A stretch of DNA of 64,000 bases, taken from positions 1,550,001 to 1,614,000 of the forward strand of contig JAXRKN010000039.1 of NCBI GenBank assembly GCA_038502055.1, written 5' to 3'. This document shows, piece by piece, positions 52,277-63,751 of this stretch (within the stretch, counting starts at the first letter, position 1; the number at the start of each line of letters is the position of its first letter). The translations under genes and the position numbers were made by a program. This DNA is from Tanytarsus gracilentus. Lineage: Eukaryota; Arthropoda; Insecta; Diptera; Chironomidae. The notes under the pieces were generated by a model that worked only from the letters and a program-made list of their open reading frames with translations, did no database searches and was not told where the DNA came from.

Positions 52277-52960
52277 GTGAGTGACACTCGGTATTTTATT
52301 GCGGCAAAGGGGTTGTTAAGTGGAGAGGAAACTCTAATAAGTGGCTTCTGCTTCTCGTTAAAGTATTTTTTAAAGTAAAATTGCTACACTCGAAAATACA
52401 AATATCTTCCTTTGAATAATTTGCGCAAACTTGAAAATGTCATTCAAACAAAATAATTTAAATTGTGACTTAATTGATGGCAGTTAAAGTCCGACAATAT
52501 CGATGTCGACATTACAGAGTGTTGATGGTGATGATTAGGGAAAAGTCAACAAGGGGAGCTAAAACTTAGGGTCGAAAATTTTTGTTAATTTTATTTTTTG
52601 CTGTTTAATAAAACGGTTAAAAATAAATCTTTTTCGCTTAAATTTCTTAAACAAATTGTTCTTAAAATATCTTAAATTTTTAAACTAAGTTTTTAACCCC
52701 CGTTTGAAACCCCTTTCTAGGTTTTTTTATTATCCACATTGTTTCCATTTCAACTCGCTAAAACACAAAAAAGTTGTGAATATCATTATAATTTTCTTGA
52801 ATTCAGGCTGAGAGGAAAAAAGAAAGGGAAAAATTGATTGTTATTACCGGCATTTACGAGTAGTGCGACATTTGCATTTTTCCTAATCTTTTGCCACACG
52901 AACACTGCGGCGAATGTGTTGTGGAAAAATTAACTATTTTTTCGTCAGTCGGCAAAACTA
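52277..52960. other. pumilio intron, no exon recognised
   Basis: Start of the long pumilio intron after the donor at 52277. AT-rich; no further pumilio exon could be recognised. Confidence 0.5.
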
Positions 52961-53882
52961 AAAAATGTTTCAAAACCCACACGTGGGTGTTGCCGCGTAA
53001 CCCACTGTAACAGATCGGTATTGAAAGTCATTTTGGGGAAGCCTTTTAGGAGAAGCCTTGGGGAAGCCTCTGGGGAAGCCTTTTAGGTGAAGCCTTGGGG
53101 AAGCCTTATAGGGGAAGCCTTACCTTACGATGTTGACTCTTCCGTGGTTGATATATAAATGAGCTTGAGAGAGAAAATTTTTGCCTTATATATGAAAAAT
53201 TGGGGAAGGCTTAGAGAAGTTATTTTCCATTATGTTCCATTTTCCATCATGTTCCATTTTCCATTATGTTCCATTTTCCATTATGTTCCATTTTCCATTA
53301 TGTTCCATTTTCCATCATGTTCCATTTTCCATCATGTTCCATTTTCCATCATGTTCCATTTTCCATCATGTTCCATTTTCCATTATTTTCCATTTTCCAT
53401 CATGTTCCATTTTCCATCATGTTCCATTTTCCATCATGTTCCATTTTCCATCATGTTCCATTTTCCATCATGTTCCATTTTCCATCATGTTCCATTTTTC
53501 ATCATGTTCCATTTTCCATTATGTTCCATTTTCCATCATGTTCCATTTTCCATCATGTTCCATTTTCCATTATGTTCCACTTTCCACCATGTTCCACTAG
53601 CAACCAATTCCTGGTCCAATCCCGAGTTCAACGATACCCATGAAGCCATATAAGAGAAAATTTGTATGAAAAATGGACATTATGGCGGTCCATGGCACGA
53701 CCTGTGGTCATGACCCAAAAAATTCCTAAAATGGGCTAATATAGACCCCAAGACCTATCATCTGGCGAAAACCCGAAGTCTCTAGCTGGTCCAGGGGCCG
53801 AGATCTCACTGGAACAGACAGACGACAGACGGAATCACGAGCATATAAGCGTTACCACACTAGTGTGGGTTACGCTAAAAAC
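52961..53882 (-). mobile_element. element copy 3 (inverted), in pumilio intron
   Basis: Reads on the minus strand relative to copies 1-2. On the + strand it starts AAAAATGTTTCAAAACCCACACGTGGGT (hairpin end), then GTAACCCAC, and ends GTGTGGGTTACGCTAAAAA, preceded by a reduced ACAGACGACAGACGG tract. It has the shortest interior: GGGGAAGCCTT units at 53036-53120, a long 17-bp array and one ~100-bp module at 53600-53705. The distal end is degraded (GTTACCACACTAGTGTGGG). Confidence 0.86.
53223..53598 (-). repeat. 17-bp minisatellite, about 22 units
   Basis: Tandem ATGTTCCATTTTCCATC units, the reverse complement of the array in copy 2 and highly homogeneous, implying recent expansion. All three + frames are open across most of it, giving repetitive pseudo-peptides that are not genes. 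Confidence 0.96.
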
Positions 53883-56639
53883 GAATATTAAGAGGCACAC
53901 GTAATAATATGAATGACATGGAATGAAATAAGGGTTTATTTTTGGTGGCTGCCAAGGGTGGACATTTGAAAATTTAAATTTTCTAATTTACTTAAAATTG
54001 TTTATTTTTTAAAATTGAAATATTTTAAAAAACGTTGAAATTTAAATTCTCAACCGAGGTGCTTACGTATGTAGAGCATTTTTTCCTTTTACCTTTATTA
54101 CGAACAACATCGTCAGTCGTCATTGTCGAAAAAACTTTCCTTACGAGTGAAAGGCAAAAAAAAATGGGAACAAAAAGCTCTCCAGTGTGCTTTGTGCTGA
54201 AAATGTACTTAAGGAAATTTCGAATTATTTCGAGAGCGATGGAAGGTGAATCGATTTCTATCCTCAACTTACGATTTGTTTGGAATCAAATTGAAAATAT
54301 ACATTTTTCATTTTGTGCCCTAAAACTCTCGAGTCTTAAGCAGCAAAGCAACACCCTTGTGAAATAAGGCGCTAAATATTTTCGACATGCAATATAACAA
54401 AAGGCGCGCATGCATACATTACAGCAATAAGTTCTCATTTTCGCTATTATATTAAAAGAAATTAAATACATTTTTAATTAAATTGCCACTTTTTAATAGT
54501 TTGTTGTGTATCTAGATTCACTTTGAATGTGCAGGAAAATTTATTCGAGTTGTTTGAAAAAGTTTTCAGCACATTTTCATGGTTGACATGCATTATATCT
54601 ATGATCGTATGTTTGTCATGTAAGGAAATTATTCACAAACATTTTCCGAGAGAGAAAGTTTTCGGTGGTTATAAAAAAACAACAATGAAATGTAGATTTA
54701 ATTGCAGGCGGTGCATGAATTAAATTTTTTATTTAAACTTTGAACTCATATGAAACCATCAACAAACCTTTAAATTTTATTTTGCATTTTTTGCACCTCA
54801 CTCAACATTTAATTCAACAAATTTGGTAATTTTTATCTATCACGTTTCATACAATTAAAAAGCTTTTTCATCTCGAAAGCTTTCATAACGAAAATGAGAC
54901 GGATCTGACAGGCGAATTCTGTCTGGCTGTTTTTACGTAATTTATGAAGCTCAACATCAGCACGAAAAAGTGTAATTTTTCATATCTCCTTGACGTGGTC
55001 TTTGAATGCATTTTTCATTATGATTTAATTAAACAAAGGTCAAAATAAAAATTTACTTATTAAATTGTTTACTAATTTCTTTAAGGAACCATTTTGAAAA
55101 ATTTTCATTCCACAGTGGTTTCAGTCTGAAGAAAATATTACATTTAATGTTTATTTGCTATGATCGGTTTAAAGGTTGCTTTATCAACGATTTTAAATTT
55201 CATGAGTAAATTTTTTCCATTTTTGTATGTAAAAAGTGAGAAAATGGTGTACATTCGGATTTGATTTTCTCCCGAAGTGGCAAAAAGTGGCAAACCAAAT
55301 GATAAAAACTTGAAAGATGCGTTCTTCATCTATAGAAATTAATGGGACTTGAGAGATTGCGGGACATTGCAAAGAACGCAGAGCAATTCTACAAAAAGTC
55401 GATTAAGGTCTCATACTTTTCCAATTTTCAGGCACTTCCAAAGCTTGTTCTGATGAGCCACTTATAAAAATAAATAATAGAGACTGTAACAAAAATTTTG
55501 GTATCAAAAAGTTAGTGACTTCCATAGAAAATCTTAGAGTAAAAGTCATCTCAAAAAACACATAGTTTTGGGGGTATTTAAAATTACATAACTTGGAAGC
55601 GGATTCCGCCATACTTTTATATGGAGGTGTATGGGCTGACTTCGAAATATTGTGGGCCAAGGTTCAAAATATTTTTTACGCATAAAAACTAATCGTAAAT
55701 CGCATTTTCATTTGTTGCATGTTTTTGTTCAGATTGAATCCACTGTGCATTCTTAGAGTTTTATAATTTTTTAAATTAAATTACATTATTTAAAAAAATA
55801 TTCTGTTCAAAACTCAACAAATAGATTTAAACTTTTAATGTTTCAATTCTGCGTTCTCTTTGACAGAGAAAATATTTATTTGAGTAAAGGAATTACATTG
55901 TCTGTGCCAAGATTTGACTGTATTATGTAAAAGCATAATTGCAATTATATATCTCAATGAAAGAAAGCCCGATAGATGATGATGTCTGTGTACATAAAAA
56001 ACTTCTTTTAAATAAGAGTCTCTACAGAGTATTGTACATACGGATGATGAAGATAGAAATGTGTCGATATATTGAATGGGAAAAAGATGTATTAAGGCTG
56101 GAAGTGATGATGATAATGCCACAAACGTTTATGCATTTCTATGTATACATATGTTTACACGCTCTCTCTCTCTCATTTTACTCAATTTGATTAATGTTCT
56201 CTCATTTATCATCAACTTTGAATTATTTTCTCTCGCTCTCTTTAATTTTACGCTCACTCATCGTTCACTCTCTAAATTCTCCACGCTCTCTTTCTTTTCT
56301 CTCGGCAAACTTATAATAAAGAACCACAAAAAGTATGAAAGAAAGTTTTAAGAAGAAAGAAAAAAATGATCTATTTTGTGAAGCCGACATTGAAACGACA
56401 CACTTGTGTCTTAAAGCGATTAATGATGGGCAAAAGGAAAATTTTTCACTGAAGAGCTTTTCAAAAATTATTATTTGAGTTGGAATCCCATGATGATGCA
56501 CATACGTCTCACTTTAATCCGCAAAAACACAAACATATTGTATGGCATCTCAACGATAGAAGACATAAATTGAAAAAAATGTAAACAGAAGAGGAACTCA
56601 AGAGGAGTAGAAACTTTGTGAAATTCATTTTATTTTACT
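53883..56639. other. pumilio intron, no feature recognised
   Basis: Unique-looking AT-rich intron DNA. A stretch at about 55300-55680 is less AT-rich and might be an old repeat relic, but I could not identify it. Confidence 0.45.
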
Positions 56640-56815
56640 TTTATGGGGGTGGATTAAAAGTTCAGAGATTCAGTTGATGAATAATTTAAAAAGGTCGTTT
56701 TCTTTTAATCTCTTTTAAATTAATAAATTTAATCTTAAGATTTAAAATTGATTCCGGATTAAAGTAAATTTTTAATCATAAATGCAATCCTGAGTGTCTT
56801 CTCCCCTAGATTTAT
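56640..56815. mobile_element. candidate ~170-bp inverted-repeat element in pumilio intron
   Basis: TATGGGGGTGGATTAAA near 56642 faces an end whose reverse complement is AGGGGAGAAGACACTCAGGATT near 56808. The GACACTC segment matches the element at 50880-51020, and GGGGGTG matches 48750. The interior is TTAATCTTAAGATTTAA-type AT-rich DNA. Confidence 0.4.
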
Positions 56816-57192
56816 TTTTCAGCAAAAATATTTTTATTTGTTTCAAGTATTTTTAACACATCTAAGAGAGAAAACAAAAAATCTGTTGCATCCCCTCGCA
56901 ACTAAATTCCAAAAATTTTCAAAGCCCTTATATGAGACATTTTTCATACAAATATCTCATTTTATTTGACGTTCGTTGACGTTAGAGAAATGATATGCGA
57001 GAGACCGTCTTTATATGGAGAGAGAGAAAGAGAGCGCAATGTAATCATGAATCACTCCAACATAAAGAGATGTTGGGCGACGAATTGCATTTTTATTGTA
57101 TTTTGTGTACTCCATTGATTCACAGACACCAAATGGTTGTCGTCAAATATATTTTTCTTCATTATTTGCTGACTTTCTGCTCTCATTGTTGA

Positions 57193-57219
57193 GTGTCTCT
57201 CTCTCTCTCTCTCTCTCTT
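57193..57219. repeat. (CT)n microsatellite
   Basis: Uninterrupted CT dinucleotide run within the pumilio intron; similar but shorter GA/CT runs are frequent across the window. Confidence 0.9.
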
Positions 57220-58803
57220 ACACTAAGTAATATAATACGAAAAATATTTCATTCGGCATATTTCTCGCGTTAGAGCTGTGAAAATGTTGAAAGCGTTGTA
57301 ATTGAGGAATATTTGAGCGAAAGAGGAGGAAAAAATAGAGAGAGAAGAAAAAATTGGCTCGGCATCGAAGAGAAATGAAAACTGAGCGTGTGTACTTGTG
57401 TAAAAGTGTTTTATTTCTAACTTTACTTCAGCTCTTTCAGTGTCACGAAAGCATTTGCGAGGAAAAGACTTAAGAAAGAAAAACAAAAAAAAAATAATAA
57501 TAAAAGACCGATGAGAGTGTACCGAGTGTAATTTTTGCTTTTCTGTTCGGTTATTTCTTAGTTTTTTACTAATTAGTTTTAATTGATGATATCCGCGGGT
57601 CTCCCAAGAACTCTTAAAAAAACATTGCGATAATATCAGAAGAGAGTAAAAAAATATATAATTTATTTGTTTGTGAAAAGTGCAAGAAGCAAAAAAAGTA
57701 ATTTGAGAAATTAAATTTTTAATGATAAAAATCAAAAATTTCTTCCTCACTGACTCTCTCTCCGCTTTATACCATCACAAATGCAACCACTAATTGATTT
57801 TTGTGCAATTTCTCTCTGTCTATGTGCATGCTGGTATAATAATATTTTCTTTCAAAAGGCACGTTCGTTACTTATTTGTGTGTCCATTATAAGTACTTGC
57901 GATCAATGCCTTTTTTTATAAAAAAATTCTCTCAATACACATAGCTCCGTCTGATGATGATAATATTCTGTCGCTCTTAGGAAATCAAAAAAAATTCTTA
58001 ATTGAATTTTATTTTTTCATGTATATGACTTCGGCATTGAGATGATAAATAATAGTATTGTTACTTTTTTCCCATTCAAGTGAATTGAGAATATATGCGG
58101 TGATGATGGTGTAAGAAGAATAATATGATCTAGGGTCTACATGTTTGTCGAGCGTATGAAACAGATGGAATTGTGATAATTCCGATCGAGTATTTCACAA
58201 AAGCTCACAATAATTAAACGAGATTGGGAAATTTACGTCGTAAATATTTTTTTTGTTGGAGTTCATGGTGAAAAAATCTGGAAAATAAATTTTATTTATA
58301 AAAGTTACAATTAAGTTTGGTGGTTTTAAAATATTTCTACATTTTAAATGATAAGAAATTTTTGATAGAAATTTTAAGTAGAATAAATAAAATTTTTATA
58401 TATTTAAAAAATGAATTAAGAAGCGTTTCAAAAAAATGCTTAAAAATATTTTTCTACAAATTTTAACAAGAGCTTTCACACTCTCTTGCACTCGAACATT
58501 TAAGTGTGAACTCTCCATTAATCTGAGCTCTTTTTTCGGGGGGTATTTCCTGCTTTTAATCCAATGCTAACATTATCGCTCGAAAATTTTCCTATTGATT
58601 TAGTAATAAGGGCCAACACACTTCTTAATTTGCCCTTTACTCAATTTTCAATGCTTATGAAAGTCTAGCGTCGAAGATGATATGGGCAATGTGAGTGCGG
58701 GATGAAAAATATATTTTATCGCTCATTCATAATTTGTCGGATGCATAAGAGCAGTTGTGACTGTGTTAGTTTCCCTCTGATAAACACACAAAGCTTATCT
58801 AAG
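57220..58803. other. pumilio intron, no feature recognised
   Basis: AT-rich intron DNA with scattered GA tracts; no exon or structured repeat seen. Confidence 0.5.
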
Positions 58804-58888
58804 AAAAAAAATGTTTCAAAACCCACACGTGGGTGTTGCCGCGTAACCCACTTGTAACAGATCAGTGTTTGAAAATCAAGTGCATAAA

Positions 58889-59570
58889 AAATGAGTTTAA
58901 GTCAATCCGGACACTTTGGCTGTCCGTGGCAGTCCTGTTCGACAATTTTTCAAAAATCGTCTATGTCATTAGATTCCTGGTCCAATTACGAGTTCAACGA
59001 TACCCATGAAGTCATAGTTCTGAAAAATGGACATTTTGGCTGTCCGTGGCACTACTGGCCGGCCTTGATTAGCATTTATCAAAAATCATCTATGTCAATA
59101 GATTCCTGGTCCAATCACGAGTTCAACGATACCCATGAAGCCATAGTTCTGAAAAATGGACATTTTGGCTGTCCGTGGCACTACTGGCCGTCCATGATGG
59201 ACATTCATCAAAATCATCAATGCCATTCAGTTCCTGGTTCAATTACGAGTTCAACGAGATACATGAAGCCATAGTTCTGAAAAATGAACATTTTGGCTGT
59301 CCGTGGCACTGCTGGCCGGCCATGATGGACATTCCTCAAAAATCATCTATATCAATCGATTCCTGGTCCAATCACGAGTTCAACGATACCCATGAAACCA
59401 TAGTTCTGAAAAATGGACATTTTGGCTGGCTGTGGCACGACCATAGGTCACGACTCGAAAAATCATGTATGTCAATCGATTCCTGGTCAAGTTACGAATC
59501 AATGCCAATCGATTTCTGGTCCAATCACGAGTTCAACGATACCCATGAAGCCATATAAGAAAAAATTTGT
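58889..59570 (-). repeat. 129-bp tandem repeat, about five units
   Basis: Units containing TGAAAAATGGACATTTTGGC begin at 59021, 59150, 59278 and 59407, giving periods of 129, 128 and 129 bp, with partial units on both sides. Each carries GGCACTACTGGCCGGCC and TCCTGGTCCAATCACGAG. 129 is a multiple of 3, so one frame stays open across units; this is not evidence of a protein. Confidence 0.95.
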
Positions 59571-59719
59571 ATGAAAAATGGACGTTATGGCCGTCCATGG
59601 CACGACCATAGGTCATGACTCAAAAAATAGTCAGTGCCTGCACATATAGACCCTAAGAGCTACCATCTGGCGAAAACTAGAAGTCTCTAGCTGGTCCAGG
59701 GACCGAGATCTCGCTTGTG

Positions 59720-59773
59720 CAGACGGACGGACGGACGGACGGACGGACAGACGGACGGACGGACGGACGGACG
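59720..59773. repeat. (GGAC)n microsatellite of element copy 4
   Basis: About thirteen GGAC units with one CAGAC interruption, the complement of the GTCC tract in copies 1-2, at the homologous position near the element end. Confidence 0.95.
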
Positions 59774-59824
59774 GAATCACGAGCATATAAGCGTTACACC
59801 ACTTTGTGGGTTACGCTAAAAATA

Positions 59825-61586
59825 TAAACGACGAATGTATGAGCGATTCAAGAGAAAATTCTTATCGCCCTTTAATATTTTTTTTTGTGTTCGACTGCCA
59901 CAAAAATGTACACAAAACTCGCAGCTCATGAACATATGCGAGCAGGACTTCCTTTTTCAATTTTTATTTTATTTTTTTCTTCTCGATATTTCCCCGCTTC
60001 TTATCTCTCAGACTTTCCCGACTATTGTGCAAGCTCATGGAGATATTTTTTGTGTACGATCTGAATGTTCGACTTGCGACAGAAATGAAAAAATAACTTG
60101 AACATTTTACTGTTAAGACTTTTAAAAATTACTCATAGAAGTTTAAAACCACAAAAAAAACTCGCACCACCTTTCGTATAAAATCTAACGTTTCTGTGGT
60201 ATGGAGCTCAGCAGCCCGTTCATAACAAACAAGAAGAACAAGTCGGCGAAAGAATAAGAAGAAAAAGTTGATTTTTCCTTAACAATGAGCATTTCTTTGC
60301 ATTTCTCGTTACACTTCGCTTAAGTAAGAATGGCTTCAACAGCCATGGCGAAAAAATCTATTCTCTATTCCATAGAATTCTTCTCGGCAATTCTCTTTTC
60401 CACTATAACTCTTCACTCACTCATTGGAAAAAAGAAGTATGAAAAAAATGATTAAAGTTTGTATAATTTCCTACTGAGAGTTCATCGAACCGCTCAGCCA
60501 TATATGAAAATGTACATATTTTAACTGTTTTTCTTTTTTTTTTCTTCATTGTTGTAATGTTGAAATTTCTTAGTGAAAATATAAGTATTTTAAAGTGGAT
60601 ATATTGAGAGTGTGTAGCGTACACAAAAGAATTGTTAAATACGCGCGTGTATTGTAGAATCTTGTGGGTATTATTATTGCTATTTTAGAGCGAGATTCTA
60701 TCTTGAGAAAAGATTATCGCGTCGTAATTTTCACTTCAGTTATTCACTTAAACGCAACATATCATCATGCTTAAGAGAATGAGAGCATAATTTTAATTGG
60801 GGCCGTTTACTGTTTAAGCTTGAGATTAGATTTTAAATTTTTAATCTCAAGATTAATTTTGTTTAAAAATGAATAGAATAAAAACATTTTTTAATTTGAC
60901 ATAATTTTCAACATTTCTCAATTCCGCCCATTTTTTTCTCACACTCAAATTCTTTATTTTTTGATGAACTTGCAGTTGTGACTCATATTTTCAGCTGATA
61001 AGGCACACGCTGTTAAGTTTCAAAACAATTCGCAATAATTTTTTCGCATACAACCAATAAAAGTTCGAGGAAAATACTGCTCGTGACTAATCTAACGTCG
61101 AGATATTTTAACTCACGCAGCTCTTGAGTTTCCGCATGAGAAAATTCTTAAATTTCCCCCTTTTTTCTAAAGAAAATCTTTAAGAGTTTTAATGAGGAAA
61201 AAATCTAAGCCAAAACGCAATTTATTTCCAATAAAACTCAAGTTACTCCCCCTTTTTGGATCGGAATCAACTTGCATCTATAAATCTTTATGCTCATAAT
61301 GCAAAATGTCTTGAAGTACCCTTTAACAGATAAGAAAATTTTTTAAAATTGTCCTCTTTATTTTATTTTCATTTAAAATTTTTTGGCCAAATTAATCTGT
61401 GCATTAAACAAACGTCAATGTCTCATGCCTCATATTTAAAAAAAAAAGAATTTCACTCCAATTTATTTAATGAGTATCTCGTGAGGTAAAAAACTATAGA
61501 GAGAGATAAAAAATGAGATGGGTATCATTTTTACACATGAAAAAAAGTCATCATCAGTTTCTCATATTTAAAAGTGACATTTAACT
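59825..61586. other. pumilio intron, no feature recognised
   Basis: AT-rich DNA between element copies 4 and 5. No supported coding or RNA feature. Confidence 0.5.
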
Positions 61587-61651
61587 TAAAAAAATGTTTC
61601 AAAACCCACACGTGGGTGTTGCCGTGTAACCCACTTGGAACAGATCAGTAT

Positions 61652-61857
61652 TGGCTTCCCCTTTGGCTTCCCCTTTTGGCTTCCCAAAAATGGCTTCCCA
61701 AAATGGCTTCCCAAAAATGGCTTCCCAAAATTGCTTCCCAAAATGGCTTCCCAAAAAGGCTTCCCAAAAATGGCTTCTCAAAAATGGCTTGAAAATGGCT
61801 TCCCAAAATTGCTTCCCAAATTGGCTTCCCAAATTGGCTTCCCAAAATGGCTTCCCA
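61652..61857 (-). repeat. GGCTTCCCAAAAAT minisatellite
   Basis: Tandem units of 13-16 bp; the reverse complement of the array at 7800-8000 in copy 1, at the equivalent place next to the hairpin end. Confidence 0.93.
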
Positions 61858-61858
61858 C

Positions 61859-62196
61859 TGTGTTTCATTTTCCATTGTGTTTTATTTTCCATTGTGTTTT
61901 ATTTTCCATTGTGTTTCATTTTCCATTGTGTTTCATTTTCCACTGTGTTCCATTTTCCATTGTGTTTCATTTTCCACTATGTTCCATTATCCATTGTGTT
62001 CCATTTTCCATTGTGTTTCATTTTCCATTGTGTTTCATTTTCTACTGTGTTCCATTTTCCCCTGTGTTCCATTTTCCATTGTGTTCCATTTTCCATTGTG
62101 TTCCATTTTCCATTGTGTTTCATTTTCTATTGTGTTCCATTTTCCATTGTGTTCCATTTTCCATTGCGTTCCGTTTTCCATTGCGTTCCATTTTCA
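61859..62196 (-). repeat. 17-bp minisatellite, about 20 units
   Basis: Tandem TGTGTTTCATTTTCCAT/TGTGTTCCATTTTCCAT units, homologous to those in copies 2 and 3 but with its own dominant variant. Confidence 0.95.
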
Positions 62197-62204
62197 GATC
62201 CATG

Positions 62205-62590
62205 CCAATCGATTCCTGGTAAATTCCGTTTTCAATGAGGTACATGAAGCCATCTTTTAAAAAATGGACATTAGAGGCATTCCTTGACACTCCTGGCCGG
62301 CGTGAGGTCATTCTTCAAAATCATCAATGCTAATCAATTCCTGATGCAATTACGAGTTCAATGAGGTACATGAAGCCATACTTTTAAAAAATGGACATTA
62401 GTGGCATTCCTTGGACACTCCTGGCCGGCGTGACAGTCATTCTTAAAAATCATCAATGCTAATCAATTCCGGATGCAATTACGAGTGCAACGAGGTACTT
62501 GAAGCCATTCTTTTAAAAAATGGACATTAGGGGCACTACTGGCCGGCCGTGATGGACATTGGTGGCACTCTTGGATGGCCATGATAGACA
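62205..62590 (-). repeat. ~128-bp tandem module, about three units
   Basis: ATGGACATTAG-containing units at about 62264, 62391 and 62520 (periods 127 and 129). It is the same module as the 129-bp array of copy 4 and the 21370-21630 region of copy 2. Confidence 0.88.
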
Positions 62591-62766
62591 TTCCTCAAAT
62601 ATTATCAATGCCTTTTGTATGAAAAATGGCATTTAGGGCTGTCCATGGCACGACCTGTGGTCATGACCCTCATAATTCCTAAAATGGCCGAATCTAAATT
62701 CATAGACCTACCATTTGGCGAAAACTAGAAGTCTCTAGCTATCTCAGGAGCCGAGATCTCGAAGGA

Positions 62767-62800
<34 letters not shown>

Positions 62801-63598
62801 GGACGGACGGACGGAAAGAGGCGCATATAAGTGTTACACCACTTCGTGGGTTACACTAAAAAATACTTTTATGTATATATCTCTATCGAGTGAGAGAATG
62901 TGAAGAGAGCGACAAAAGAAAGTTGATGGACTATAAAGAATTCTAAAGCACTGACCTCATTTAACAGCTAGTGTGTACATACTTTAAAAACACACACACG
63001 CTGTATGTGATAAAAGCAGGGAAAGAGTGAGAGAGAGGAGAAAAATTTATTCAATGTGGATTCAAAAACAAAGTTCTTTTTACACAGAGAGCTTCAAGGC
63101 ACAACGGCAGAGACTATACGTCAAACATCAGAACGAGGAAAAATTTAAATTGAAAAAATATGATGAATAAATCAAGTAATTGAAGAGTTTAGTGAAAGAC
63201 GCAACAAAATATACACACTACTAAGAGTGCTGCTGCTAGTAATTTCGTAATATGAACACTTTTTGTAGGACGCACTTCTAAAGTGAACATAATTAAAGTA
63301 TTTTTTATCTCCACTTAATTGAAGTGAAAAGAGTCGCTTCTTTGTGATAGAAAAGTGCGCGTGGATGAGTTGACTCGTATACGGTACCATTATATAGTTG
63401 TTGTTACATGTTACTCTTGTTGATATTAACCAAAAAAAGCAGTTAGCTTTAAATTTATTTAATAAAAAATAAAGAAGTTGCCTTATATAATAACTAAAAA
63501 AGAACAGTTTTGTGGTTAAGTGACCTTTACTCAACTAAAATTTGTGACTGATATCACCTAAAAAGAAAAATATTTAAAAATAAATGTGAGAGAGAAAG

Positions 63599-63751
63599 AT
63601 GGTAGTTTTGGAAGGAACACAAATGGCCACAACAACCCTCGGTGGGCCTTATGCGCAAGGCGCTCCAGCCTTAAAAATAGTACAAAAGCGTTTTCTTGGT
63701 CTGCATCAATGGCTTTCACCAGTCTACGGCAAAGAGATTAAAGAGCAACTC
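63599..63751 (+). CDS. putative first coding exon, possibly alternative pumilio start
   Basis: ATG at 63599 in context AGAGAAAGATGG opens 51 codons (MVVLEGTQMATTTLGGPYAQ, later ALKIVQKRFLGLHQWLSPVY) ending at a good donor CTC|GTAAGT in phase 0. The composition is protein-like and codon use resembles nearby exons. There is no polypyrimidine tract upstream, so it looks like a transcript-initiating exon. It lies on the same strand as, and about 11 kb beyond, the last recognised pumilio exon; fly pumilio is known for alternative promoters and huge introns, so an alternative N-terminus is plausible. It could equally be the start of another gene. Confidence 0.55.

Larger units (their letters stand above)
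58804..59824 (-). mobile_element. element copy 4 (inverted), in pumilio intron
   Basis: Ends match the other copies (AAAATGTTTCAAAACCCAC at left, GTGGGTTACGCTAAAAA at right), with hairpin and GTAACCCACTTG near the left end and a (GGAC)n run at 59720-59773. It differs in lacking the 17-bp array: nearly the whole interior is a tandem array of the ~129-bp module. Confidence 0.9.
61587..62865 (-). mobile_element. element copy 5 (inverted), upstream of the 63599 exon
   Basis: The most complete copy. From left: AAAATGTTTCAAAACCCACACGTG hairpin end (split here), GTGTAACCCAC, a GGCTTCCC minisatellite, a 17-bp minisatellite, about three ~128-bp modules (62205-62590), conserved CATTTGGCGAAAACTAGAAG and GAGATCTCG segments, ACAG/ACGG tetranucleotides, and the GTGTTACACCACTTCGTGGG end with TTACACTAAAAAA. 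It retains the exact GTGTAACCCAC inverted pair also seen in copy 1. Confidence 0.92.

Noticed and set aside
53159..53653. Long repetitive open frames (FHFPSCSIFHHVPF-like) as possible novel antigen or silk-like proteins; likewise at 7452-8035, 21552-22067, 58891-59558 and 61635-62260
   Set aside because: They are translations of stop-free 17-bp, GGCTTCCC and ~129-bp tandem arrays inside mobile elements. Several frames are open at once, and there is no conserved start context or splice structure.
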